From assembly GCA_012861695.1 (NCBI GenBank), contig JAAOOA010000173.1:190001-254000 (forward strand): a DNA stretch of 64,000 nt, read 5' to 3'. Below, one piece after another: positions 23,127 through 35,070 of this stretch (within the stretch, counting starts at the first letter, position 1; every line of letters starts with the position of its first letter). The notes under the pieces were generated by a model. It did not search any database. It had not been told where the DNA came from and worked only from the letters and a program-made list of their open reading frames with translations. Origin of the DNA: Trematomus loennbergii (taxonomy: Eukaryota > Chordata > Actinopteri > Perciformes > Nototheniidae). A program made the position numbers and the translations under genes.

Positions 23127-26007
23127 AATCCAAATAATATTTTCCTGCCCGACGACCCCTCGTAGTGGTTCTAAATTTACAAAATCAGCATTCACCTATG
23201 AGTGGAGGATGGAGACATTTTGACATCGGGTGGCAAACGGTTGGCAAGAGGTCTTGTCAGGGTGGCATGGGATGACTGACGGTATTAGGATTCAACAAAA
23301 CAAAAATACTTTACAGCTATTTAGTGTTATATCATGCCCTAACATAAAGTAAAAGTATAAATAACAGAATTAAAATTGCCTCTAGGGTGTAGTGAACTCA
23401 ATTAGATGCAATTTGTTGTCATTGCAAAGAGTTTTAAGACAACAAAATACAAGTTAGCATTGCAATTAAGCATATCAGTTTAGCAGATAACCAAAAAGTG
23501 GTTAAGTGCAAAGCATTTTTACATATAGGGAAAAACAGTGAGGTATTAACATTATGCAGTAAAGTATAGAGTACAGCATGGGAGACAGCAACTTTAACGA
23601 GGAACAGAGAACCTGTGGATTCACAATTTAAACCAAAAATGTCAACAATAGAATAATGGTGGAGCCTCAGGAAGATTCAGTGGATCATCAAAGTCGGTAA
23701 GATGTATCCTCTGGGAATCATGCAAGTTATTTCAACAAGGATGCACTTCTTCGCTGTGCTGGACATTACCATTGAATCTAATTGAGACTTACAGTACAGA
23801 ATCGTTCAATTTGAGTGTAATTCTTAGGTTACTGGGCAGGTCTCCAAACGATTTGTTATTATGGCATACGTATGAACCTGAGTGTCTGATGTTTTCTCTG
23901 TGTTTGCTGTGAACACTGAGGTTCTTCCGATAGATAAACATCAGTATTGGGAAGAGGGAAATGAGCAGAGAGGTGGTAATGACCTCTTCTTCTCCTGCCT
24001 TTTTCCTGTAATTGTCCTCCATTGTTTTTAAAGACAGAAAATTCTGAGAGAACAAATGAAGGTTTGGAGGAGCAGCTGGTCACCTGCTGTCATGGTGGCA
24101 ATGGCAGGAAATCCAGCATAAACACTCGCTCTGTGTTAGGCGGCGGCTCTGCTTAATGTTCCTCATCCCAGAGGACTTCTGACTGATTGGGAAAGCTTTT
24201 TTCCAGATGCTTTTTCTTTTTTGTTTCAAACAAACCATTCATCTCGACAACAATGAGGTCACCCACTATTCTGGCTCGCCAAACAGGAATCCCTAAACAC
24301 AGTTCAGCTCGTTCATGTTTGGCTGCAGTGCTGTGTGTGTTCACTGGTGTGTGAGCTATTATGGAAGGACATGAATGGGGGTTTGTAAATTGGACTGGGC
24401 ACCAGTGACATCAGCTGAGAGCAGGAAGGCTTTGATACAGCCTGGAAACCACCAGGAGGATGTTTAGCCGTCTGAGTAACCAGAACAACAATGAAGTCCC
24501 AGGTTGTTGGGTTTCCCGTGACCATTGGGCCTTTGAAACCTTTTGTAAATGATTACATGTTTGTGAGAGAGAAATTGTTTCTTTAATGTTAATTTTTAGT
24601 GAAATTGCAGATGATTCACACAGGGAAACATTTGGACAAACCCACTGTGAAAACACCCACTGCATAGATACATGTACTTGAGAAATGAACAGGGACAATG
24701 CACAAAGTAAATATTACTATATAAAAAACAAGGCTACAGATACAAAAAAAACCTTTCAATGATTCAAGTTCTCTGTTTTTAATTGTATTGTCGGTTAATC
24801 GAGCCATAAATGTCAATTATTTGTCAGAGGATTTTCAATTAAATCTGGTGGAAAATCAGGCAGTTGGGTGGTGCAGCCGTGCTTTTAGCAACATGCTCAC
24901 AATACCAAAGCCCTGGTGTTTATTGACAATATTCAAATAGCAAAGTTGAACTTCATTCTTGTCTGAAGAAAGAAATGTCCATACGGTACAAGTGACATTT
25001 TGAGACAGATGTTTATCGTACACACCTGTCACTAAGGCATTAGGTGTGAAAGGCCGGGTTAGCATTAGCATTTGCTTACTGGAGCTACAAAACTAAACGC
25101 TTAGCTGAGGTTGATGGGAATTGGGACCATGGCACATTATTATAATTTATCCTCTGGGGACCATGAATGTATCTAAACTGTATGTTGATCCATTAAACAA
25201 CTGTTGAGATGTTTCAGGCGCCAAAGGTGTTCTTGGCTAAAAAGCTCATACACTTTCCAGTAGATCCCAGAATTTCCATAAGATCCCTAAAAATTGTAGG
25301 ATAAAGTATATGTTTAAATAATTTTCCCACAGTGTGTGTTACTGGACTGTAAACAGGTCAGAAAGAGTTAAAAAAAAGGTTGGCTGTCAGTTTTATTTGT
25401 TTTCCAAATTCAGACAACATTTCTCAACCCCTGTGCATGTTGCCCCTGAGAGTTAAACATTTTGTAAGTCTCAGCCTTTTACTCCAGTCAGCTTGACCTT
25501 AGTTTGCTCATAAACGGTGCCCTTTGTGCTGTCAAGCAATAAATCAGATTTCCCTCCAAAATCTGACCTGCCAGATTGCACATTACTCAATCATGGATTC
25601 ATCTTGATCTGCAATCATTTACTGCTGTTTAATGTTTCACATCTAATGTACCCTCGTTGCCCTCTTTGTCCTCTGAACTATTAATAGCTCTAGACCGATT
25701 CCAGCTCAACAGTTAAAGGTTAACTCGTACAGGAAAACAGTGACGAACACACCCCGCTCCGTGGAAATCTGGTGACACATTAATACTATCCTGGAGCGGG
25801 AATTTACCCATAACCCCTTGCTGTTGGCCTTTGGATTGGTGTGATAACAGTGATTACTGCTGATGTCATGCAGTGGGGAGACTCATCGTGCATCACTGTG
25901 GTTGGTGGCCTGAGTAACTGCATGATGACATGTCGTGTCAAAATCAATCAACAGTTCATTAACCAAAGATCTACTATCAGAGGGAAGGAACTTGGTTAAT
26001 TTTTGAA
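23127..26007. other. Intergenic, nothing recognised
   Basis: About 2.9 kb of unique-looking DNA with no microsatellite, no element termini and only short unsupported ORFs. The patch 25680-25960 is GC-balanced, with a homeodomain-like TAATAC and GATGTCATGCAG motifs, and is a possible non-coding conserved element; cross-species comparison would be needed to decide. Confidence 0.4.
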
Positions 26008-26015
26008 GTATTAAT

Positions 26016-26615
26016 CAGAGGTGGGAAGTAGTGGAGTATAAATACTTCATTACTGTACTTAAGTACATTTTTCTGGTATCAGTACTTTTTCCACTACTTA
26101 TTTTTCTGACGACTTTTTATTGACTTCTTGCATTTTGAACACAAATACCTGTACTTTCTACTTCTTACATTTTGAACACAAATACCTGTACTTTCTACTT
26201 CTTACATTTCCCAAACAGGCTGGTTCCTTTAGTTTGAATGTGTGTTTGGTGGCGTGATCATTATTATTTAGAGTCATTGCGTGCCTATTGATTTGAACAC
26301 GATCCGTGTATCTATCATTTCCTGGTCTTCTCTAAAGAAGAGGGACCAATGAAAACGTTGTCATGTTGCCGTTGTTCAGCATGGAAACATTCATTAGCTA
26401 ACAATGACATTATTGTTCTATTAATATAAAGGGAGGTCAGGTACTCTTTAAAACAGCTGGTATTTATGGGTACTTTTTACTTAAGTACATTTCAAAGCCC
26501 TCTTTACTTTTACTTGAGTAAAGAAGTTTAGTCAGTACTTTTACCAGAGTATTTTTAAACACAATTATCTGTACTTCTACTTGAGTAAAAGATGTGTTTA
26601 CTTTTGCCATCTCTG
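26016..26615. mobile_element. hAT-type element copy B (uninterrupted, 600 bp)
   Basis: Ends CAGAGGTGGGAAGTAGTGG and TTTTGCCATCTCTG as in copy A. The flanking 8-mers GTATTAAT (26008-26015) and GTATTAAG (26616-26623) differ at one base, consistent with an older duplication. It serves as the empty-site reference for the nested element in copy A. Non-coding. Confidence 0.92.
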
Positions 26616-26623
26616 GTATTAAG

Positions 26624-28089
26624 TATAAAGTAACTTAATTCTCTGATATTATTCATGTCAGTGAAAACATACCTGTGTAAACAGTGAAAGGAATATATTG
26701 TTGTCCTTATACATGATCAAGTTTAAGACCTTATATGTGGCGCCATTATGTTCAAAATCAAATTTCTTTGGCCAAACAATATTACAATATAATGGTCAGG
26801 TTGCAATTCAATGTCTGGATCACATTGCTTCTCCCCGGAGGATGGCCTTTTTAGAATAAACATTCATTTTTTATCTAAAACAAGCCTGTACAAATAGCAA
26901 TATCATCAAGTTACTAGTCAAAATGTTGGTTTTGTGATTGCTGTAATGTTTTTGTTGAGCTACTGTATGGGGGTTTTAGACTGAGTCTTTTTCCGTTTGC
27001 CTGATTTTTATCTGCTACTCTCTTTGCCAAGTATTTCCAGATATATGTTGTAATATATATTATGAGCTACTGTATGTTTTTTTGCCATTCTTAAAACTAT
27101 TTACCAGGTTGCCAGAACATGTGGCGTTCCCCAGGGTTCAACTCTGGATCCTACTATTCAACCAAATCATGCAATACTATAAGATTACTCATGATATGTC
27201 ATTGCCTGTTATTAAGTTAAGTTTGTGACTCATTTCTTGCAGTTGCAGTACTTAGGGTCATGACAAAACTAAGGATATTACCCAAAAGCCTCAGCAGTAC
27301 TAAGTGTTTTGTGCTTAAGTAAAAGTAAGCACAATACCAAATTGGTGGACATGACGACCATTATGCCTGGAAAACCTCATCATGGTAGCATAATCATTGT
27401 GAGCTTGTTAGCATGTCTAATAGCATTCAAATATTAAAGCCTCACGAAACTGCTAGCATGGATGTGGCGTCTCAGTGTGTTTCAGATTAAAGTGATTCAT
27501 AGATTTTTTTTTCCAGCTCAGTGAGCATTTAGTCGGAGTTTCAGCACTGACTCACTGTATTCAGAAGCATTTTGTTGTTGCCCTTCAAGGAACAAATCAT
27601 TCATACTTGTTCTTGGCTCTGGGCCCTCATTGTAGTGAAAGGCGGGGGAGGTTTTTCTTGGCACAGACAGGTTCATTTCAAACATTCAGCCAAGCAGCTC
27701 TCACCTCAGAGGCTGAGCTCCAATCACCTGGCTCTGTGCTGAAGGATAAAGGAAGTCAGATATCAAGACCAAGGTCACCCACATCTCCCACCAACAAGTC
27801 GTCCTCAGTTTACAAAATACTGTGTTCCCAAAAACGATTCCTGCAACATTTCCTATTAGGCCAACCTGCCACTACACTGGCATGATGCAGTCAACTTGTT
27901 TTAGGTAGGTGCACAGTTATGGGGGCTGTATGAAGGGTTAATAAAAAACGGTTTGAACCCGTATTTGTTCTATTTCTAACTGAGTATAATGACAATACAA
28001 ATCGTATGACCCTGAGACCATAAATGTTGCAGTTTACTCCAGGCCATAACAGCAAAAGAGATAAGACAAATTGGTCCAATAGTGGATCA
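26624..28089. other. Intergenic with one tiny LINE reverse-transcriptase remnant
   Basis: Apart from the fragment at 27110-27170, this AT-rich stretch shows nothing nameable. The ORF at 27607-27885 lacks any recognisable domain. Confidence 0.4.
27110..27170 (+). mobile_element. LINE reverse-transcriptase remnant (CGVPQGS motif)
   Basis: A short frame reads TCGVPQGSTLDP, matching the conserved C-G-V-P-Q-G-S reverse-transcriptase motif of non-LTR retrotransposons. No adjoining frame extends the match, so only about 60 bp are recognisable and the rest has decayed. Confidence 0.5.
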
Positions 28090-28430
28090 GGATAGAGAGC
28101 AGGTGTCCAATTGGTAGACTAAAACCGCCAGACTAAGGGACAGTTTTATCCCACAGGCCATAATACTGTTAAACACCTGAACTTTTGAGAGAACATCATA
28201 ACATTAATCTGTTTGCAACTTATATATATCAACATATTCCAGTTGTATATAGACTATTCTGCACTATTTCTACTATATTCTATTTTATTTTATTTACTTG
28301 CACTATTATCTGTTTTATTGTGTTGCACTGTTGGAGGAGCCTGTGACCTAAGATGTTCATTGACATAACACTGTAGCTATGTACACATGACAATAAAAGC
28401 CTTGAATCCTTGAGTCTTGAGTGTTGAAAA
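28090..28430 (+). mobile_element. Non-LTR retrotransposon 3' end (ORF2 C-terminus and 3' UTR)
   Basis: Near 28125 a frame reads TARLRDSFIPQAIILLNT followed by a stop, the typical end of a LINE-encoded polyprotein. An AT-rich 3' UTR follows, then GTTGGAGGAGCC, ACACATGACAATAAAAGCC and a TTGAATCCTTGAG tail. The same 3' UTR occurs inverted at 41934-42065 and 50708-50824. Only the extreme 3' end is left. Confidence 0.7.
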
Positions 28431-30758
28431 ACAAAACAGGTAAGCAGAGAAAATGGCTGGACCACTGAGACAAATCAAATAGACGAATTGGATCAGTTGA
28501 TAGGTTACTGGGTAAACAGGGTTTACTGCAGGGTAAGTGGGAGTGGCACGGTCTGAAAGGACAGGATAGTTCATGGCAGCGAAAAAAGCAGACCAGGAAA
28601 ATGAGATTAGGAAATGGCTGATACTGAATGACCTTATCTGGGGCCTTCCCTTTACTTGGAATAAAACACGTATTCTTGCTACTAGAGTACAATTGTTTAT
28701 CCTTTTTATTTGACCATCTAGACATATTGTTTCAGAAATAAATACACGATAACAAATCAGTAAGCTTAAGCTCCTGTATGAGAAATGTAAAAAATAATAT
28801 TATTTTTTCAATGTTTTTGTTTTACATATTAAATTATAGTTTGTGTTTTCTTTGTGTCAGCACCACAAGCTGACTGCGAGACTCCCTGGTTTCCTGTCTG
28901 GATGTTTCCCTGTCAGATTAGCAGCATGTTTTGGAAAGAAACTCTTCATGTGAGTGAGGTCATGTGTTTTCTCTGCCAAGTCAGCTCGGGGATGAGATCA
29001 GAGGTTACATTACCCAATCATCACTTGATCTCCTCTGTGAAGCCAGAAGACACGACGGCTCCTCGCCAGCGCTGTGACAATACAGAGCAGTGTGTGTTGG
29101 GAGGAAACACTCCCTCCTCCTCCTCTTCCTCATCCGAAGCTGTAAACACTAATCCACTCTGTCTACCCGTTCACCTCCCCGCCTCGCTGCCCTGCTTTCC
29201 CTCTATTTGTATAACCACCATTCAACCAGTGCTGTTTTATCAAGACCCAACACCTGCTGCAAATGTTCATTTTTATTCAAAAGATATTATTAAAGTGGGC
29301 AGTATTTTATTCCACTCTACAGTATTTAATTGTACCTATTTTGTTTAACATGCACATAGTTCACATATTCCTGCATTTCACTTGTACTTGGACTAATTAT
29401 GTCTTTTTTAATCTCTTAAGTATAAATGTTGAACAAGACTGGGCCTTACGTTTTTCATCGCCAACAACTAAGCTTTTTGGACATATGGCAAAAAAAAACT
29501 TTAAGTGTCTGTTGGCTTATTTCAGTGCTCAATTACACTGACTGTTTTATCTGAGTTTCATATGTACCTTTGATCCCAATATATTTTGTGTATATTGACA
29601 CTTTCAGATCCTAATCTAATCTGTTCTGGTTGTGATATGAGTGTTATGGCGCCTAAAATTAGCCTTCTGCGATTAGCTCCAACATGAATGCATCAGAGCT
29701 GAATATTTATTTATTTTTGTGATGGCAGGTAAACGGTAAACCCTCGTCCCTTATCTAATTGTATTGCGTTTTGCACTCCAAAGAAATCTCCATCTTTTCC
29801 TAGTAATTCTAGTCTGGAGAAACATTTGCATGCCTGTTTTTAATAGAAATCAATGTGTCACTTCAGTGTCACAACAGATGAAAACATTTGATCTGTATAA
29901 GAAACAAGTTGAAAGTGTTTTGTATTTTTTACAGTTGCATTTTATCTGAGTTTTTAAGACAATTTTATTTCTACATCTAGACAAAAAACAAAAAATAGGA
30001 TTGGTGTCAAATATTGTCACTGGTTTAGTTTCCATAGAACAATACATGTCTCTTTAGATGATAAATCCTGTCATTGTTCCCCAGCTATAGTCTCTAACTG
30101 TGAGGTGCATTGGGTTTATCAGGAAACAGCTGGGACTGAATCAGACAGAACATTTGATTTAAAACCAAAACTACGAGCCAAAAAAACAAAGCTTTTTTGT
30201 GTGAATACATCACGATGAATGTCCTTTTGCAGCCTTATTGGAATCCCTATTGGTTTACACAATACTGATAAGTGGAGTCTTGAGTTTTTGCTTCTCTGTT
30301 GATCCAACAGCAAATCCAAATGCGTATTTCACACACTGTGCTCTTTGTTTGTGAGTGTAAACAGCAACATGGATGATAGCTATTCTCATGGATTTAAGGA
30401 GATTACACCAAAACAAGGGTTGTAGATTTAAAGGGCAGTATGACATTTTAAGAATTCCTTTTGTTTGTTTGTCTTAATCAGATTCCCTGATAGATCCATG
30501 ACGTGGTGAGCTTAGCTTAGCTTAGCATTACGACTGGAAGCAGTGGGACACTCTGTTAGATTAGCTCTGTTAAAGGAGAAAGACACCCACTTTCCAAAAG
30601 CTGCCAAATATCTCGACATACCAACTTCCCATAATCCTACCACCTCATTCAGTGACCCATATTGGTGGGGGGTAACCCTGAGTTAGGAAACTGTTCGCTG
30701 GGACACATTTGACAAAATAATGATATTTTTGGTAATTATCAGTGTGGGGAGAGTTACT
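28431..30758. other. Intergenic, nothing recognised
   Basis: The 164-codon frame at 28854-29348 opens with GTG rather than ATG and has no domain. A (GCTTA)n-like patch at 30510-30528 recalls the minisatellite at the window start. No gene seen. Confidence 0.4.
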
Positions 30759-32219
30759 TTAAAGGTCACCTATTATGCAAAATCCACTTCTTCATGTCTC
30801 TTCTACATCAACACGTGTCCCCTCTGTGTAAAGAGACTCTGAACGTTTCAGGAAAAAGATTCTCTCTCTTGTCCTGATCCATTTATATAAAACCTGTCTG
30901 AAAATGAGCTGATCAGATTTTGGCCACTTTATGATGTCATAACGATTTTTTGGCTTGAGTAACCATTTTTTGGCTTGAGTAACCATTAGCCAATCACCAA
31001 CCAAGGTAACCAACCTTATCACCTGAATCTCCTCCTAGAGCACCATAGTGTTCTTTTTAACCAAATATCTCTCAGATGCCCCCCCAACGGCGCTCACAAC
31101 AACAACAATGGGGGACTGCATTGGGTTGATGATCGTGTTGCTTTTATTCATACAAAGCCAGATTAAATTAAATAACGACTTCTCCAACCTTATACTTTTC
31201 TCCAGAGTGCCGTGGTTCATTGTTTATTAATGTGTTTCAGGCATTACCGCCCGCTGCAGTGCTGCTCGTCCACTGGAGTTTATTCTCCCGTTAACTCACA
31301 CGGCAGCTGTCTGACTGTCACACAAGCAGCTGATACATATCCCCAATTCCCCAAGTGAATGTGTGTCAGTCTGAATTGACGCTGTTCGGCATCACAACGC
31401 TGTTATGAAAGTTTATCTGGTATTAAAATGGGTGATGTTAGCATAGCAACCGAAGCTAAACTGACTATCTTGACTACTTGTTGCTATCCTATTGTGGCAT
31501 AAGCCGTTTTCTACAGGCACATTTTACCGGCGTATTTTTCATTATGATTCTACTTGTGATAGTCGGACATGACAACCTGTGCAGCCCTGTATTGATTCCA
31601 TCCGATAGCTGCTATAATAACAAACAAAACGTCTTCCTGCTCTCCACAATGATCAATAACAGCGAACGGATGGTCAAAGTAAGGTACAAATAAACAGAAT
31701 CACACGAAGCCTGGTTATGTTGCCTGACTTTATAAAGTGTGTGGTTGCGTTCTAGTCACTTTGCTCAGTGCTACTGCTTGTTACAACTTTCATTTGCCGT
31801 ACTCGCCATAAAATGTTAGCTCTCGTAATCTCGCCCCCCTCCGATGTAAGCGTGACGTATGCGGTTCTTGCTTCTAGACCGACCATTTTTTGGTGCTTGG
31901 TAAGCACCGGTTTTCGGTGCTTAGAGCCGGCTCCGCTGCGGTGTGAACAGGAAAAAACGGTGCTTATCAGGCTCTAGCTCCGAACCGCCCTGGAACCGCG
32001 TTGGTGTGAAAGGGGCAACTGGGGCGTGGGGAGGGGCTCTTATTTTCATCTAAAGTAACAGACAGAGAATCAGCACTTTTGAAACAGGGCTGAAACAGAG
32101 GGGATTATGGGATGCTGCAATGATCTGTTTGGTGTTTGGAGCCAAAACACTTCAGAGACATGTTTTGTATCTGAGACCTATAAATATTGATGAAAAACAG
32201 TATAATAGGGGACCTTTAA
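30759..32219. mobile_element. 1.46-kb TTAA-flanked element (family B)
   Basis: TTAA at 30759-30762 and 32216-32219 bound inverted ends AGGTCACCTATTATGC and ATAATAGGGGACCT. The outer 270 bp on the left and 180 bp on the right look like one MITE. The middle (about 31030-32030) is less repetitive and may be a second insertion, including a GC-rich part (31880-32020) with GGTGCTTGGTAAGCACC inverted arms. A 22-bp phrase with TTTTTTGGCTTGAGTAACC is tandemly duplicated at 30945-30990. ORFs of 60-71 codons inside show no transposase motif. Confidence 0.7.
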
Positions 32220-33196
32220 AAAATGTATTACTTTACAATTACTACATGTAAAAAATGTAATCAGTATCTTAATCTGAGTATCAGACTGTGAACGTAATGT
32301 AAACTGATTACTTTCCGTTGCTTTCAGATGACCTTAATATCAAATCGATCCAAGAAAGAATAAATATCAATAAGATGTTTTACTTAAATGTATTTTGTAA
32401 GACAACAGAACCATTTTCACCTTAGAAAATAAGAAATATTAAACATCAAATACGTGTGATATATTAAAGGCCAGACCTACAGAAGGATATAGTTTTCAAA
32501 TGCTGTTTTAAATGAATACATTAATTAAAAGCAAACACTATTTGTTTACTAACTACTGCATTTAAAACATATATATATTCAAAATAAAGAAGAATGAAAG
32601 TAGCCTAAATGAAAACTAAAAGAAGGATTCAGCGGTATGTCTCCCTAAAATAAATTGATCTTAATTTTAAAGTGTATTGTAAAGTAGCTGTAAGGGTATC
32701 CGATCCTTTTTTTGTAACCTATTTACGTAATCCCGCTACATGTAATACACTCCTGAGCCGGGTAATGATTGACATTGCTCAAAGTTCAAAGATGATGGGA
32801 TGAGATAATAATTGATTTAACCTGCGGCAAATCTCGAGGAATCATTGACGACATGCAACCATTTTTATTGATGTTGTAAGTCTAATTTAAACAAAATAAA
32901 CACACTGACTAATAGATACAAATACAAAATTAAACAAAATATATATAAGAACTTAAACAGCAAAAAACAGCTACATTCAAGGGCAGAGAAACTTGTACTC
33001 ATGGTTTTAAATCGACCTCTATGTGCAGTTGCGTAACGTTATAATGAGTTGCAAAAATAAGTGCAATACGAAAATACACATATAAACTGATGACGTGGTT
33101 ATGATGAAAAACTGATGCAAAGACATACAATCTTTGTCCTTGCATCTCAGAAGGATTTTATGTATTTTAGTTTTATTTTGGAAAAGTTTTATAGTC

Positions 33197-33198
<2 letters not shown>
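32220..33198. other. Intergenic AT-rich DNA
   Basis: A/T-rich, with no ORF, termini or microsatellite of note before the CT tract. Confidence 0.45.

Positions 33199-33240
<42 letters not shown>
33199..33240. repeat. (CT)n microsatellite, 42 bp
   Basis: Pure CT run; on the minus strand it encodes an artefactual Arg-Glu repeat. Confidence 0.95.
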
Positions 33241-33242
<2 letters not shown>

Positions 33243-33349
33243 TTCTCCAATTAAAGCTCTGAGTCATGGGGTTGCACAATAGCCGAGCTGCGTAATCACA
33301 TAAAGCCGGCTTATCTGTCTCGCCAAGGGCACCCAGTGTACTCTGACCC

Positions 33350-33351
<2 letters not shown>

Positions 33352-33440
<89 letters not shown>

Positions 33441-33450
33441 GTGTGTGTGT

Positions 33451-33483
<33 letters not shown>
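33352..33483. repeat. (TG)n microsatellite, about 132 bp
   Basis: TG run with GTTG interruptions near 33395 and 33439 and a GGG near 33451. Confidence 0.96.
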
Positions 33484-33486
<3 letters not shown>

Positions 33487-33641
33487 AGATAAGCAGTCTG
33501 AGAGCAGATCCATTAGGAGGAAGTGAAATGGAGCGAGAAACAGGTTGTAGAGGAGCAACAGAGCAGGTAGACGATAAAATCAAATCACATCCAGAGATAC
33601 AAACAACAGATGGAGACGAGTCAGAGCTCACAGGAGTCACC

Positions 33642-33777
33642 AGCGGTGGAAGGAGTACTCAGATATATTACTTAGGCCTGAACACAGGTATTACCACAGT
33701 GTGGAAGTTACAGGTGAAAGTCATGCATTCATAATTTTACTGAAGGGGAAGAAACCAAGGTATTATCATTTGAAAAC
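33642..33777. mobile_element. hAT-type (CAGTGGTGG family) fragment
   Basis: Begins CAGCGGTGGAAGGAGTACTC and continues with the AAGTA-rich left end seen in the copy at 49864. It runs directly into the family A MITE at 33778, and its right end is missing. Confidence 0.5.
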
Positions 33778-34545
33778 TTAAAGAGGACACAGTATGCTAA
33801 TTTCAGGTGTATATCAGTATGTAGTGTCTCTACTTTAAAGAGTCCTCTCCTGCTGATGTTCAGGTGTATATCAGTATGTAGTGTCTCTACTTTAAAGAGT
33901 CCTCTCCTGCTGATGTTCAGGTGTATATCAGTATGTAGTGTCTCTACTTTAAAGAGTCCTCTCCTGCTGATGTTCAGGTGTATATCAGTATGTAGTGTCT
34001 CTACTTTAAAGAGTCCTCTCCTGCTGATGTTCAGGTGTATATCAGTATGTAGTGTCTCTACTTTAAAGAGTCCTCTCCTGCTGATGTTCAGGTGTATATC
34101 AGTATGTAGTGTCTCTACTTTAAAGAGTCCTCTCCTGCTGATGTTCAGGTGTATATCAGTATGTAGTGTCTCTACTTTAAAGAGTCCTCTCCTGCTGATG
34201 TTCAGGTGTATATCAGTATGTAGTGTCTCTACTTTAAAGAGTCTCTCCTGCTGATGTTCAGGTGTATATCAGTATGTAGTGTCTCTACTGGGACATGTCT
34301 CCGTGCTTTAATGTCCAAAAAGCTCTTTATTTTTCTCATACTGCCTGTGCTGCAGCAACTCTTTTCACCCTCTGTCTGAAACCAGAGCCCAGTCTGCTCT
34401 GATTGGTTAGCTGGCTGTTTCTGTTGTGATTGGTCAACCGCTCAGAGATGTCCCGCCCCTTAGCCTATCACGTACAATGTGTTGGAGCGCTAACCAATAA
34501 AAGCGCCAGTGTTACATAGGGATGTCGCTATGCTACAGAGGTACA
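33778..34545 (+). mobile_element. Family A MITE with a large internal 57-bp array
   Basis: Starts at TTAA 33778-33781. A 57-bp unit repeats about nine times (about 33803-34290), followed by the ordinary family body (GGGACATGTCTCCGTGC, CTGCCTGTGCTGCAGC, GGTTAGCTGGCTG, TACAATGTGTTGGAGCGCT). The right end is truncated near GATGTCGCTATGCTAC. Copies at 38033 and 45880 carry only a single unit at the same place. Confidence 0.88.
33803..34290. repeat. 57-bp minisatellite, about 8.5 nearly identical units
   Basis: The units are almost invariant apart from a 1-bp deletion in the penultimate one near 34243. Because 57 is a multiple of three, the array yields an apparent 132-codon protein of repeated 19-residue units (MFRCISVCSVSTLKSPLLL), which is an artefact. 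The high identity suggests recent expansion or homogenisation. Confidence 0.95.
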
Positions 34546-34788
34546 TTTTCTTAGCGGAAATGAATAAACACATAAACTAGTGGCACGGTAATGACACAAA
34601 CACACACACAAAGATCTCAGTTACATAAACTGTTGTGCTATGACAGTTTGTGATGGATGCTGAAACAGGAAAAGTCTGACATTTTACAATCCTCTAAACT
34701 GTTTTGCATGTAGCAGTTTTTCTTTTCTTTGATAAATTCGTTAAGGAGCAGCAACACTACAAAGGTCTATGAGGAGCACGCCCGAACC

Positions 34789-34789
34789 A

Positions 34790-34884
<95 letters not shown>
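34789..34884. repeat. Compound (ACGC)n(AC)n microsatellite
   Basis: (ACGC)n at 34789-34824 passes directly into (AC)n at 34825-34884. Confidence 0.96.
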
Positions 34885-34888
<4 letters not shown>

Positions 34889-35001
34889 TTTGACCGTAAA
34901 GATAATATTATGCAAATGAACTCGAATGATGATGCTGTTTCCATCCTGTCTGATTATTTTGGACAGATTCAAATGCAGGCTGCATTCATTACACATACCG
35001 A

Positions 35002-35029
35002 CACACACACAGACAGACACACACACACA

Positions 35030-35066
<37 letters not shown>

Positions 35067-35070
35067 ACAC
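35002..35070. repeat. (AC)n with (AGAC) interruptions
   Basis: AC run containing four AGAC variants; separate from the preceding tract. Confidence 0.92.

Noticed and set aside
28854..29348. 164-residue frame
   Set aside because: Begins with GTG rather than ATG, has low-complexity Ser and no recognisable domain or splice context.
33856..34254. 132-residue protein of seven 19-residue repeats
   Set aside because: It is a by-product of a 57-bp tandem repeat (a multiple of three) inside a MITE; the same unit occurs once in other MITE copies with no ORF.
33803..34290. Possible CRISPR array (regular repeated unit)
   Set aside because: Units are directly abutting with no unique spacers, no cas genes are present, and the sequence is eukaryotic.
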